Both the position numbers and the translations under genes were made by a program. The notes under the pieces were generated by a model. It searched no databases. It saw only the letters and a list, made by a program, of their open reading frames with translations, and was not told where the DNA came from. A stretch of DNA of 64,000 bases from JADLCB01 sp964398315 (GTDB lineage Bacteria > Planctomycetota > Phycisphaerae > Tepidisphaerales > Tepidisphaeraceae), in contig CAYNMV010000001.1 in assembly GCA_964398315.1 (NCBI GenBank), positions 124,001 to 188,000 of the forward strand. The letters are read 5' to 3'. Below, in pieces: positions 36,713-47,200 of this stretch (the stretch's first letter is position 1; every line of letters starts with the position of its first letter).

Positions 36713-37537
36713 ATGCGTCTGCGGAATTCTCGACCAGCTGACCGTCTGGTCATCATCATGGGCATATCCCTGCTGACCGGTGTATTCGCGGGAACGCGAG
36801 CGGAAGGGGCGGTATACAAGTTCACGAATCCCGGCGGCACCGATCTGGTCGATGCTGACACGATCACAACCGGCGCGGCGATTCAGACCAACTACCCATC
36901 CAGGAGCGATGCGCTGGCGGCCTTCAAGCATGGCCAGAACGCGATCGTTTGGACGGTGGACGAGACGCGCAGCGGCCAGGCCCTCGGCAACCTTCAGCAT
37001 TTCCTGGACAATGTCGACAGCCTCACCTACACGCTGGATGGGCCATACGCATCGCTGCTCGAGGGCTACACGTCCGATCTGTCGATCAGCATCTCCGACA
37101 GCAACGATGCAGACCAACGCACGCGCTTTGCAACCAACACCCGCGGGGTTGGCAGCCATGCGCTGATAACGCGGAGTGCGGCCTCCAACGAACAGACGAT
37201 CACCATCACGTTCTCGGAAAACGTCGATGCGTTCGCGATCACCTGGGACACCGCGCGGCCGTTCGAAATCTACATCTACGACGCGGCCAGTGGGGGGAAC
37301 CTGATCGGCACGTTGTCGATGGCGGGAACCACCGCCCGCGCCAACACGGTCTGGAGCGCCAGCGAGGCGAATGTGAGCGTCGGAATCGGCCGTGTCGAGT
37401 TGTATCGTCCCGCCGATCCGAGCACGGGCGACTCGCGCCTCCTGCAGTTCGGCTTCGTGCCGCTCGTGCCTGAACCCTCGGGCCTGCTGTGGGTGCTCGG
37501 GGGCGCGTTGATCGGGCTTCGCCGCAAACGCAGGTGA
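36713..37537 (+). CDS. PEP-CTERM sorting-domain surface protein
   Basis: A protein of 274 residues, ATG preceded by GAGAGGAGG. Signal peptide (RLVIIMGISLLTGVFAGTRA), a beta-rich body (ITITFSENVDAFAITWDTAR) and the C-terminal sorting signal VPEPSGLLWVLGGALIGL with RRKRR. The body has no recognised enzyme motif. It is divergent from the heparinase-like gene across a short regulatory region and is followed, after a hairpin, by an oxidoreductase gene. Exosortase processing is expected from the family; attachment to a sugar-degrading machinery is inferred from the neighbourhood. Confidence 0.85.
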   Translation: MRLRNSRPADRLVIIMGISLLTGVFAGTRAEGAVYKFTNPGGTDLVDADTITTGAAIQTNYPSRSDALAAFKHGQNAIVWTVDETRSGQALGNLQHFLDNVDSLTYTLDGPYASLLEGYTSDLSISISDSNDADQRTRFATNTRGVGSHALITRSAASNEQTITITFSENVDAFAITWDTARPFEIYIYDAASGGNLIGTLSMAGTTARANTVWSASEANVSVGIGRVELYRPADPSTGDSRLLQFGFVPLVPEPSGLLWVLGGALIGLRRKRR

Positions 37538-37569
37538 TACGCGCCGATGCGAGTGAACTGAATATCTGC

Positions 37570-37596
37570 CGACCGGCAGCTCGAAACTGCCGGTCG
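37570..37596 (+). terminator. Stem-loop after the second PEP-CTERM gene
   Basis: CGACCGGCAG (37570-37579) and CTGCCGGTCG (37587-37596) form a perfect 10-bp stem with a 7-base loop. It is followed by CGTGTTATTATCC, only weakly T-rich, so termination is probably partial. The oxidoreductase ATG is 18 bases further on. Confidence 0.5.
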
Positions 37597-37613
37597 CGTG
37601 TTATTATCCGGAT

Positions 37614-38747
37614 ATGGAGTTGTCCGGGACTGCACCAGTGAAGACCAGCGAAGCAGCCGGAATCGACGCGCACCGCGCGCAGCCTCAGCCGTCGGAGTCA
37701 AGACGCGCCGGCGACGGGCGGAAGGTCCGCATCGCCGTCGTCGGACTGAACTTCGGCAGGCATATCGCCCGCGCGCTGCGGGGTGAGGCGCTGGCGAAGC
37801 TGTACGACATTGCGGGTGTGTGCGACCTGGATACCGCCCGGGCGCGTCAGATTGCCGATGAGTGCGGTACGGGCGTTTATGAGTCACTCGACGCGATCCT
37901 CGCGGATCCGCGCGTCGACGCGGTCGGGCTGTTTACAGCCCCAGCCGGGCGGGCGGAGTTGATCCGGCAGATCATCCGCGCCGGCAAGGATGTCATGACG
38001 ACCAAGCCGTTCGAGGTGGATCCCGATGCGGCAGCCGACGTGCTCGCCGAGGCTCAACGGCTGGGACGGTTTGTCCATCTGAACTCGCCCACGCCGGTGA
38101 TGCCCGTCGATCTGCAGCAGGTGCTGGACTGGCGGGATCGGTTCGATCTCGGCCGGCCGGTGGGGTGTCGGCTGGAGACGTATGCGTCATACCACGAGCA
38201 AGCCGACGGTAGCTGGCTGGACGATCCCGAGCGCTGCCCGGCTGCGCCCATCTTTCGCCTGGGCATCTACCTGATCAACGATGTCCTGCAACTGTTTGGC
38301 GAGCCTGAGGCCGTGCAGGTGCTGGAGTCGCGCATTCGCACGGGTCGTCCCACAGCGGACAATGCCCAACTGGCCATCCGCTTCCGCAACGGCGCCCTGG
38401 CGAACATTTTCTGCTCGTTCTGTATTGGTGACACGCAGCATTATCGCAACGCAATGACCGTGAATTACGAGCGTGGTACAGTGTACCGCAACATTGGCGC
38501 CTCTGAGCGGCATAGTTCGATTGCTGAGATGTCGGTGGTGACGCCGAAAAGCGGTACAAATCTCCCGCACATCGAGCGCACGATCCTGCCCACGTGCAGC
38601 GGCCAGTACCAGTGGGATGAGTTTCATCGCGCGGTGATTGATCGCAACGCCGGGCTGCGGACAGATTCTGGGATCGTGGTCATGGGACTGAAGGTGCTGG
38701 CCGCCATGGCGCGGGCAGTGCAAACCGGCTGCGCGGAGAAGATCTGA
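37614..38747 (+). CDS. Gfo/Idh/MocA family oxidoreductase
   Basis: A protein of 377 residues. After a 37-residue polar N-terminal extension, KVRIAVVGLNFGRHIARAL is the Rossmann NAD(P) loop, and AGKDVMTTKPFEVD contains the family's EKP-type motif in TKP form with the catalytic Lys. The C-terminal alpha/beta domain (PIFRLGIYLINDVLQLFGEP) carries the substrate-side helix and sheet. Members oxidise or reduce sugars, inositols and their derivatives. No Tat signal is seen, so it is cytoplasmic and suited to handling monosaccharides. Follows the PEP-CTERM gene with a 76-base gap; a 608-base gap separates it from operon B. ATG at 37614 has no strong ribosome binding site. Confidence 0.87.
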   Translation: MELSGTAPVKTSEAAGIDAHRAQPQPSESRRAGDGRKVRIAVVGLNFGRHIARALRGEALAKLYDIAGVCDLDTARARQIADECGTGVYESLDAILADPRVDAVGLFTAPAGRAELIRQIIRAGKDVMTTKPFEVDPDAAADVLAEAQRLGRFVHLNSPTPVMPVDLQQVLDWRDRFDLGRPVGCRLETYASYHEQADGSWLDDPERCPAAPIFRLGIYLINDVLQLFGEPEAVQVLESRIRTGRPTADNAQLAIRFRNGALANIFCSFCIGDTQHYRNAMTVNYERGTVYRNIGASERHSSIAEMSVVTPKSGTNLPHIERTILPTCSGQYQWDEFHRAVIDRNAGLRTDSGIVVMGLKVLAAMARAVQTGCAEKI

Positions 38748-39355
38748 ATCATTTAGCCGCGCGCATGCGACGATTGTTCCTGATCATCCCTGCGAAGTGC
38801 CGCAGAGCACTGTACTTTGCGTTTCGAGCGTGATTCGCTGATCGGGGAAAAACTTGCGGTGAACTGGCGGGGGGCGAAGTGGCCGGCGACTGTGCCGCGC
38901 ACTCACACTATTAAGAGGCGGATGGACGTAGCGCACGGCGCATAGTCGCGTCTGCTGGCAGTAGAGCAGGCATTAGTCGCACGAATGAACGCGAGTCAGA
39001 AAAAATGATTGCCCCCTGTCTCAGTGTGTGGTATTGTTGTTTTGTAGTATTGATTTGTTAATTGAAACAGGCGGGATGCTGATCAAAACAAACCAGTTTA
39101 GCATCTCTCGAATTCTTGAGAACGGCTCACACGAGCGGGGCGTACCAGATAAGGCGACAACAGGTCATTCCCAAATCTGTGTCCTCACATGACCCACAAC
39201 GTGCTGACGGCCTGCATGGCATGTACTCCGCTCCTGTGAACAACCTTGGTAAGCACCGTTGCCGGGGATGACCGGCGGATTTCTAGCGTCGTTTCTGAAC
39301 AACTCCTTCGGCCGCTCGTTCATGGGCCGAGAACATCATCTCGCAGGAGGTTCTT
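38748..39355. other. Intergenic promoter region of operon B
   Basis: These 608 bases precede the five-gene run starting at 39356. Around 39030-39110 the sequence becomes AT-rich in an otherwise GC-rich region, and an 8-bp inverted repeat TTGTTTTG (39037-39044)/CAAAACAA (39084-39091) lies there. A promoter is expected here, but no single -35/-10 pair is convincing. The rest of the stretch holds no supported gene or RNA. Confidence 0.45.
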
Positions 39356-40252
39356 ATGACGGGTGCCTCATTCACCATCTCTTCGAGGCGGATGGCTGTA
39401 ACCCCGCGTACAGGTTTTACGCTGGTGGAGCTGCTGGTCGTGATCGGGATCATTGCGCTTCTCATCAGCATCCTCCTGCCTGCCCTGAACAAGGTGCGGG
39501 GGGCGGCCAACCGGCTGGCGTGTGCCTCCAATCTGCGGCAGATGGGCCTGGCGACACGCATGTACCTGAACGACAACAAAGGCCGCTTCTACATGGGCGA
39601 GAGTGGGACCAGCACCATCCGCGCTGTCGAGTATCACATCTTTTACAAGGATGGTGAAACACACCTGAAGCTGCAGGGCTTTGATGTGTGGTATGCGCGC
39701 TACCTCAGCGGTACAACGGCCAGCGATATTGATGCGATCCGGCAGGACATCCGGACAAACACTGCCAAGGTATTCCAGTGCCCGAGCAATCCGCGGCTGC
39801 TGGCCACCGACAACTACAGCTATGCCATGCTTGCCTACAGCGCGGTGGACCAGCCGGTGACCGAAGGGTTGCTGATGCGCATCAAGCGGCGCTACCCGGA
39901 GACGTTCGGAGATTATGCGCCGGCAATCTGGGCGGACACGATGATCCTCCGCAACGTTTCGAGCTCGACACCACGTGACACGAACCACTGGGACAACAGG
40001 AAGGCCCAGCCTGCCGGCGCAAACGTGGCGCACCTGGACGGTTCGGTTGTGTGGCTGGACTATGGCGGCCCATGGGGCAGCTACGCTGACAAGTATCCCT
40101 GCGTCGTCGGGCCCTACAGTGCCGGCCCCTTCAACACCCTGGCTTGGCCAAGCACCGCAATCATTATGAAGACCACCTATCCCGCCAACACCCGCGATGA
40201 GAACACCATGGTGGGTACCCGTTACCTGCTGTCGGCCAATTTGTTCGACTGA
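39356..40252 (+). CDS. Prepilin-like protein (type II pseudopilin)
   Basis: A protein of 298 residues; ATG 39356 follows GCAGGAGG at proper spacing. The leader ends RTG and is followed by FTLVELLVVIGIIALLISIL, so the cleavage Gly is canonical. PALNKVRGAANRLACASNLRQMGLATRMYLNDNKG matches the sister pseudopilin in the LacI operon. At the C-terminal side QPAGANVAHLDGSVVWL keeps the DG of the H-X9-DG motif but with Gln in place of His. The body is otherwise unlike its sister except at the N-terminus. First gene of operon B. Confidence 0.9.
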   Translation: MTGASFTISSRRMAVTPRTGFTLVELLVVIGIIALLISILLPALNKVRGAANRLACASNLRQMGLATRMYLNDNKGRFYMGESGTSTIRAVEYHIFYKDGETHLKLQGFDVWYARYLSGTTASDIDAIRQDIRTNTAKVFQCPSNPRLLATDNYSYAMLAYSAVDQPVTEGLLMRIKRRYPETFGDYAPAIWADTMILRNVSSSTPRDTNHWDNRKAQPAGANVAHLDGSVVWLDYGGPWGSYADKYPCVVGPYSAGPFNTLAWPSTAIIMKTTYPANTRDENTMVGTRYLLSANLFD

Positions 40253-40361
40253 ATCGGGCGTGGCGGGGATGGAGCCCAGCAGATCGCCTGCGCCGGCAGG
40301 GCGATCGGAGATTGTGCGCGCCGGTGGCGGCGGACTGCAAACCTGTGGATGGAGATCCTGC

Positions 40362-43300
40362 ATGATGGGACTGAAGGCGATGCGGTTGACCCTGGACCTC
40401 GGTCTGCTGCTGTTGGTTGTGTGCATGCTGGCCTGCGCATCTCAGGCGCGGGCGGAGTCGACGGGCGTCGAGGTATCGTATCAGCTCCCGGCCGATGGTC
40501 CGTTGCCGCGAACGTATCGCGTGACCCTGGCGATCACCGATCCCGGCAATCCCGACTGGATCATCAGCACGTTTGTCGCCGGCGGGGCACGGACGGTGAC
40601 ACAGGAGAACCAGGGGCGCTTCACCGATCGCTGGAACGGCCTGGATGACAACCACATGCCGGTTCCGCCCGGCGAATACGCCGTAAAGGGCATTTACATG
40701 CCCGCGGAAATCTGGCCGGTCGATGGCCAGGCGCACACCATCATCCCGCGCTACCGCATGCGGATCTCTCCGTGGGCGCCAACGCCCGAGCAGGATATGC
40801 TCCAGCGCTGGGTGTCGGGCGATCCGGTGGACACGCCGCTGAATGATGTGGATGTCAGCGAGGATGGCATCGGCGTGTTCCTGTTCGGCTATCTCGAAAA
40901 CGCGGTGAACAACATCAAGGTGGACTTCCGCAGGCCGATCGGCCATGGGCAGGTGCTGGCGAATTATCCATCGGGCGGTGCCGGCGGGGGGACGGTGACA
41001 GCGACGGATGGGGACCGCATCTGGACCTACACGCCCGGCGGCGGCCTGCGCTTCATCTATCGTGCTGACGGCCCGTGGGGCAAGCAGAACGCCCGGTATC
41101 GGCGGAACGTTGTCCTTCCGGAGGGGCATGTCACGGCGATGGACGCGCAGCGGATCGGCGAGCGGTCGCTGGTCTACATCGCCCTGCGCGGCCGGCTGGT
41201 TGAGGCCCGTGTGGATCGTGCCGGACGCAGCATCGCCGGCGAAGACATCAGCCAGCCGATTAATCGCATCGATGTTCTGGACGGCGACGATGCGGCGGTG
41301 CTCGGATCGATCCCGCTGGCCATGCCCCTTGCGATCAAGCTGCATGACGGTGCGCTGTATGCCCTGCAGGAGGTCGATGGTGTGCAGCGCATCGTGCGCG
41401 TGGGACTGGAAAACGGCCTGCCGCGCGGGCAGTGGCAGCCGGTTTTTGATGTGCCGCGGCAGATCAAGGCAGCCGATTTCGAAATCTCTCCCAGCGGGCA
41501 CTTTTTCGTCACCGATCCGGACGCGAATCATGCCTATCGGCTGGATAAGACCGGAAAGGTGCAGCAGACCTACGGCCGGCAGGACGCGCAGCAGCCGGGG
41601 CATTACGACCGCCTGACGCTGATGTACCCCACGCGCCTGGCAGCCTGGCGCGATCCGGAAGGACAGGACCGGCTGATCATCGTCGAAGAGCATGGGCCCA
41701 ATCGCGTGTCGGAGTGGTCCGTTGATGGGCAGCTCCTGCGCGAGTGGATTCCGCTGCAGACGATCTCGAATCACGGCTATGCCATCGACCCCCAGCAGCC
41801 CGATCACCTGTACATCCGCGGCCACGGCCAGTGGCTCAACCGGTTCAAGGTCGACTGGAAGACGGGCAAGTATGAAGTGGATGCCGTCTGGCCGGGTGTG
41901 GCGGCTGAGCCGTTTGATTTCCGCTGCGACACGCCGCAGATCATCCATCTGAATGGACGCAAGTACCTCACATTCTCGCGCAATGGCGTGATCTATCGGT
42001 TCGACGGCGATCGCTGCCTGGTGTCGGCTGGTTTCGTGCGTGTGGTGGAGAACAACCGGCCGCGATACTACGTCTTCCGCGATGAGAATGGCGATGGCAT
42101 CGCCAGCGAGGATGAGTGGCGCCATCGGCCAATGGAGCACCCGAGGGGAACCTTCCGCTACTGGGGTGAGCAGTGGTTCAGCGACCTCGCCTGGATGGCG
42201 CTCGGCCAGGGAACGCCGGATGTCTGGCGGCTGCCGGTTGCGGGGTTTGACGAACACGGCAACCCGATCTACCAGCCCGATGGTTGGCAGAAGGTGCTGA
42301 GTGATCCGGTCTTCCTGGCGCGGCGCGAGGATGCGGCGACAGCGCTGTTCGGCGGCAACGAGATGGATGAAGCTTTCACCAGTCCCTGGGCGATGCCCGC
42401 TGAGGGACCTGATGGCACGATCTACATCGGCGCACGCGGCGGGCCCGACGAAGGGGCCAACTTTGGTGGCCAGTACAAGCTCAGCCGCTATGACCCGGAC
42501 CCCGCAGGCGGGTATCGCCTGCGCTGGCGCGTGGGCCGCGTGGCACAGGATCGCGTCGCCCTGCCGGGCGAGCTGTATGGCTCAATCTTCGTCAACTCGC
42601 CTGTCAATGATCTGATCGGCGTCGTTGACCAGACGCGCGCCGGCTACCTGATCTACACCATCGACGGGCTGTACGTCGACACGATCCTGGCGGACCTGCG
42701 CAGCATCGGCAAAGCCGATGCGGGCATGTACTGGAACGGCGGGGAGTTCTTCGCCGGCCGGCATTTCGTCGACACCGACGGCCAGGTCTACCTGGCGATG
42801 GGCAAGGAAACGCCGATCGTATTCGAGTTGAAGAACTGGACGACCGATTCGAAGGTCATCCATCGGCTGGAGACATTGCCGCCGTCGGTCACACTGCGGA
42901 GCAGCGACATCGCGCCGCCGCCAGCCAAGGCGATCATCCGCCGCGGCGGGCGCAGCGGGGCGCTGCTGGCATCTTTCAAGCCATCGACCGGTGGCCCGCC
43001 GGCAATGGATGGCAGCGAGGAGGGTTGGTCGCACGCAGCCACGCTGACGTTCGAGGGCGGCCAAGAGCAGCAGGTCACTGTTCAGCCGCTGTACGACCAC
43101 GATAACATCTACCTCCGCTGGCATGCCCGCACTGGCCGGGAAGTTCGACCAGGCGAGCGCGAGCCGCTGGATCGCATCTTCACACACGGCCGCGGCGCCG
43201 ACACGCTGAGCTTCTATCTCCAGGGCGATCCCGATGCGCCGCCGGCCAAGGGCTCAGCCGGCCGGTCGGGTGATGCGCGCTTCGTGTTCGCTCTGACGAA

Positions 43301-44249
43301 GGGTAAGAACGGCATCGAGCCGGTGGCGCTGGGGATGTACTCAAGCTGGCCGACACCGTCGACCGCCAGCCCGCTGACGTACGAGTCGCCGGTTGGCCGC
43401 ATCGCTTTTGCGCACGTCGGCCCGGTGGAGGGCGCTGAACTGGCGTATCGCCTGGACGAAGACCGCAAAGGCTTTGTGATCGTGGCGCGCCTGCCACGCA
43501 GCGCACTGCCGAACGACAAGCCGCTGCCGAACCTGCGGACACGTGTCAATTTCGACGCGACATTCAACGGGCATAACCGCTTCTGGTGGGCGAACCTTGA
43601 CGGCTCGGCCAGCCGCGAGACGCATGATGAGCCGTCGGAGGCGGGGCTCTATCCCGGCTCGTGGGCGCAGGCACATTTCGAGTCGCCGGGCGAGGCATTG
43701 ACGGTCTACGGCTGGTCCGTCCTCGGCCCGTTCAGCGGCGCCGAGTTGAACGGGGTCAACTCGCATGAGGAACCAGGTAAGCGACGAATTCACGCCTTCT
43801 TCGAAAAGGCTGTGTTTCCGCCGGATCGCGGAGAGATTGACCTCTCCCGCACGTATCACAGCGAGCAGACGATCGTCAACGGCAAGCAGCTCACTGTTTC
43901 GTGGAAGCAGGTCTGGGTCGAGCCGGAGGAGCCATCGGTCGAGCTCGGCCGGCCGGCCGAGAAGCACTATGCGCTGGCGTGGATCTACGTCCCCGAGGCA
44001 ATGACGCTTCGCTGCCGGGTGCTTCAGGGCCGCAACCTGAACCATGCCACGATCGATGTGGCGGGAAAGAAGTACCAACCCCAGGGCGAGCAATCCGAGC
44101 AGCAGATTGCGTTTGAAAAGGGCTGGAATCGCGTCTTCTACCAGGGCTACTGCACGGGCTACAGGCTTCGCATCGGCCTGCAGATCCTGGGCGAACCGGA
44201 CCTGCTGTGGCAGATCCGCACGCGCGCGACACCGCCAGATGGGCAATAG
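40362..44249 (+). CDS. Secreted FlgD-like/beta-propeller/CBM9-like protein, about 1295 aa
   Basis: The start at 40362 follows GGAG and gives a signal peptide (LGLLLLVVCMLACASQARA). Residues about 30-120 resemble the FlgD Ig-like fold (GRFTDRWNGLDDNHMPVPPG EYAVKG). About 130-830 are repeated beta-propeller-type blades (HFFVTDPDANHAYRLDKTG, RLIIVEEHGPNRVSEW, VDTDGQVYLAMGKETPI), as in NHL/SMP-30-like proteins. About 860-1100 resembles a CBM9-like sandwich (NIYLRWHARTGREVRPGE, FDATFNGHNRFWWANLDG). The C-terminal 190 residues form a further jelly-roll (GWSVLGPFSGAELNG, LAWIYVPEAMTLRCRVL). No catalytic residues are evident. It may bind or sense polysaccharide. Its downstream neighbour has related parts in a different order. 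Confidence 0.75.
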   Translation: MMGLKAMRLTLDLGLLLLVVCMLACASQARAESTGVEVSYQLPADGPLPRTYRVTLAITDPGNPDWIISTFVAGGARTVTQENQGRFTDRWNGLDDNHMPVPPGEYAVKGIYMPAEIWPVDGQAHTIIPRYRMRISPWAPTPEQDMLQRWVSGDPVDTPLNDVDVSEDGIGVFLFGYLENAVNNIKVDFRRPIGHGQVLANYPSGGAGGGTVTATDGDRIWTYTPGGGLRFIYRADGPWGKQNARYRRNVVLPEGHVTAMDAQRIGERSLVYIALRGRLVEARVDRAGRSIAGEDISQPINRIDVLDGDDAAVLGSIPLAMPLAIKLHDGALYALQEVDGVQRIVRVGLENGLPRGQWQPVFDVPRQIKAADFEISPSGHFFVTDPDANHAYRLDKTGKVQQTYGRQDAQQPGHYDRLTLMYPTRLAAWRDPEGQDRLIIVEEHGPNRVSEWSVDGQLLREWIPLQTISNHGYAIDPQQPDHLYIRGHGQWLNRFKVDWKTGKYEVDAVWPGVAAEPFDFRCDTPQIIHLNGRKYLTFSRNGVIYRFDGDRCLVSAGFVRVVENNRPRYYVFRDENGDGIASEDEWRHRPMEHPRGTFRYWGEQWFSDLAWMALGQGTPDVWRLPVAGFDEHGNPIYQPDGWQKVLSDPVFLARREDAATALFGGNEMDEAFTSPWAMPAEGPDGTIYIGARGGPDEGANFGGQYKLSRYDPDPAGGYRLRWRVGRVAQDRVALPGELYGSIFVNSPVNDLIGVVDQTRAGYLIYTIDGLYVDTILADLRSIGKADAGMYWNGGEFFAGRHFVDTDGQVYLAMGKETPIVFELKNWTTDSKVIHRLETLPPSVTLRSSDIAPPPAKAIIRRGGRSGALLASFKPSTGGPPAMDGSEEGWSHAATLTFEGGQEQQVTVQPLYDHDNIYLRWHARTGREVRPGEREPLDRIFTHGRGADTLSFYLQGDPDAPPAKGSAGRSGDARFVFALTKGKNGIEPVALGMYSSWPTPSTASPLTYESPVGRIAFAHVGPVEGAELAYRLDEDRKGFVIVARLPRSALPNDKPLPNLRTRVNFDATFNGHNRFWWANLDGSASRETHDEPSEAGLYPGSWAQAHFESPGEALTVYGWSVLGPFSGAELNGVNSHEEPGKRRIHAFFEKAVFPPDRGEIDLSRTYHSEQTIVNGKQLTVSWKQVWVEPEEPSVELGRPAEKHYALAWIYVPEAMTLRCRVLQGRNLNHATIDVAGKKYQPQGEQSEQQIAFEKGWNRVFYQGYCTGYRLRIGLQILGEPDLLWQIRTRATPPDGQ

Positions 44250-44290
44250 AGGCAAGCGAGCGTCAGGAAGATGAATTCCAGGGAGTGGAC

Positions 44291-47200
44291 ATGATCATGG
44301 GTTGTATTTTGAGGTGTACGCGGTTTGGCCTGACGGCGCTGATAGCCGTAGCGACGTTCGCGGTGCCGGTTTGCGCCAATGACGCGACCATGTCACTGGT
44401 TTCGGAAGTGACGGTTGTGCCCGCTCCAGGCGAAGTGACCATCGACGGGAGGACCGATGACTGGGATCTGAGCGCTGGTGTCTGGAGTTACAACGCGCCG
44501 GACATCGTTGATGAGTACTCGGTGTGGACCCACCTGATGTGGGATGCCAGGGGTGTCTATTACCTGGCGCGTGTGCATGACACCGACCCGATGAAGAACG
44601 CCACGCGCGGTATCGATTTCGGCCGCGGCTGGCAGGGTGACTCGATCCAGCTTCGGGTGATCCTGGATGACAGAACGGACGATGAGCACCAGATGCATAT
44701 CACGATCTATCCCTCGACGCCGGAACGGCGGCCGTACATGATCGTGAAGCATGGCGGGTTCAAGTCCAAGCCGCCATATGACCAGACCGGGCCGGATCGG
44801 CCGGATTTGGCTGAGCGCTTCGGGCCGACCATGGAGTCGGCCGGCGGGCACATCGCCATCGAGCCCTGGGAGGATGGCAAGGGGTACAACGTCGAAGCTT
44901 TTATGCCCTGGTCGTACCTGCGGCTCAGCGGCCAGCCGCTCAAGCCGGGTGATTCGTTCGTCTTTGGCTGGGAGACGATGTGGGCCAAGCCGACGCCTCC
45001 GGACGCCGAACCCGAGACCGGCCAGCAACACCGCCTGGCCGATGGTGTCAAGGATGCCTCGGCCAATCGCATCTTCATGTTTCGCGCCCGCGAGGCCTGG
45101 GGCAAGGCGACGATCAGCGCATCCGGCCAACTGGATATCACAGCGCAACAGCGCCAGTTGCGCGAGCAGCGCCTGGCAGCGTTTGCCGACCTGAGCACCA
45201 GGGGTTCCATTCCGATTGCGTACAACCTGCCGGATGATGACAAGGCCCGCGAAGTCACCATCGCTATCGCAGATGCCGAGGGCAATCGCGTGCGCAACCT
45301 GTTCGGCCAGTATCCCCGCAAGGGAGGGCAGGTGACGGACTACTGGGACGGCCTGGACGATGAGGGTGAACCGGTTGCCCCCGGCCGCTACACGGCGATC
45401 ATCGTCGACCATGAGCCGATTGAGATCGAGCTGTTGACCAGCCTGTACAACGCCGGCACACCGCCCTGGCGGACGGCGACCCGATATGCCGTCTGGGGAT
45501 CGGACCACGGTGCCGCCACATCGGTTGCCACGCGCGGCGATGATGTGTTTGTCGGCTTTGCGATCCCCGAGTCAGGTGTGGGATTGAGCTGCTACCGCGT
45601 CGGCCAGGGCCTGCAGTGGAGCACGAAGAACTCCGCGGCCGATATCGCCGTGGGCGAACAGTATCTCTACACCTTCGATTACATCGCCTGGGAGAAGCGG
45701 TTCATCCTCTCCCGCCTGGATATTACCAATGGCAAGGTTGTGCCCTTTGTGCGCGGCGAAGGTGAGCAGGTCCCATCGGTGCAGGTCGACCTCGAGACCG
45801 GGCCCAACCATCGCAGCGCCCTGGATCGCGCATTGGCTTCCTCGATCGCCATCGGACACGACGCCATCTGGCTGCATATTCCCGATCACGCGATTCTGAA
45901 GGTGCATCCACAGACGGGGCAGATTCTGGAGAAACGCGCACCCGGCGAGATCGCCAGCATCCGGTCGCAGGATCGCACGCTGTACGCGATGGACAGGGAC
46001 GGCGTGATTCAGCGCATTGACGAAAACCTGCAGCCGGTCGAGCAGGTGCTGAAAGTTGATGGCATCAAGCAGCCGGGCCGCTTCGGTGTTGCACAGGATG
46101 CCCAGCGGTTTGCGGTCTGCGATGTCGAGACCAACCAGGTGTTCGTGTTCAGCCGCGACGGCAGCGCCCCGGTTGTCATCGGCAAGCCGTTGCGCGGTAA
46201 GGATCGGCCCGCGGGGCCGTTCGATCGCGACGACATCATGCTCCCGGCGGGCGTGGCGTTCGACTCAGCCGGGCGCATCTGGGTACCTGAGGGCACGGAT
46301 GCCATCCACCGCACATCGGTCTGGACCGCCGACGGCAAGCTGCACGATGAGTTCTGGGGATCGACGGCCTATGGCGCGACGATGGGGTGGTACTTCCCGC
46401 ACGATGCGATGCGCTTCATTGGCCGCGGAGTGGAGTTTGAGGTGGACTACGAAGTCGACCTCAACGTCCGCAAGTCCAACGAAAAGCCGCTGATCTACCA
46501 TCCGCAGCTGAGCCACACCAACGGCGTTGTCCGGCAGTACGTCGATGCCCAGGGCCGAAAGCATGAATTTGCCATCAACGCCCCCGGCATCAACGGTGAA
46601 GCGGCGATGGTGATCTATCGCCGCGATGCCACGGGCGAGTTCATCCCCGCGGCGGGGCTGTTCCAGCCGACAACCAAGCGCTGGCGGCACTCGCACAACT
46701 TCCTGTCGCAGTTGCCGAAATCGGACAAGCCGGCTGGGTGGATCGACCGCAACGGCAACGCCCGCATCGACGCCGATGAGGTCGTCGCAGATGTGCAGTT
46801 CCAGCCGATTTACTGGTCCACCGGCTGGGTGCGGCCGGACATGACGATCTTTACCAACACCATGCACACCTATGCCCTCCAAGGCGTCAATGAGCATGGG
46901 GTGCCTGTCTATGACTTCAGCCGGCCACAGGCTGTGCCGAATCCGGTGCGCACGATCTCCAATAGCGGGTCGACCGGATCGCCCATCATGGACAGCGCCG
47001 GCAATGTCACCGACGGGATCGCATTCCACACGGTCGACGGCCGCCAGGGCCGCTATCCCAACCGCTACGGCCGCCACGATGCGCCGGCAGCCCAGCGGGG
47101 CGTGCTGATCGCACCGTTCCGCACCAACGGCGTGGTTGAAGGCGTGCCCGGCGTCGACAGCGTCACGATGCTGCAGGGCGACCGTGGCGAGTGGTTCATG

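Noticed and set aside
40164..42257. 697-codon open frame opposite the propeller protein
   Set aside because: Arg/His/Pro-rich shadow with no recognisable domain.
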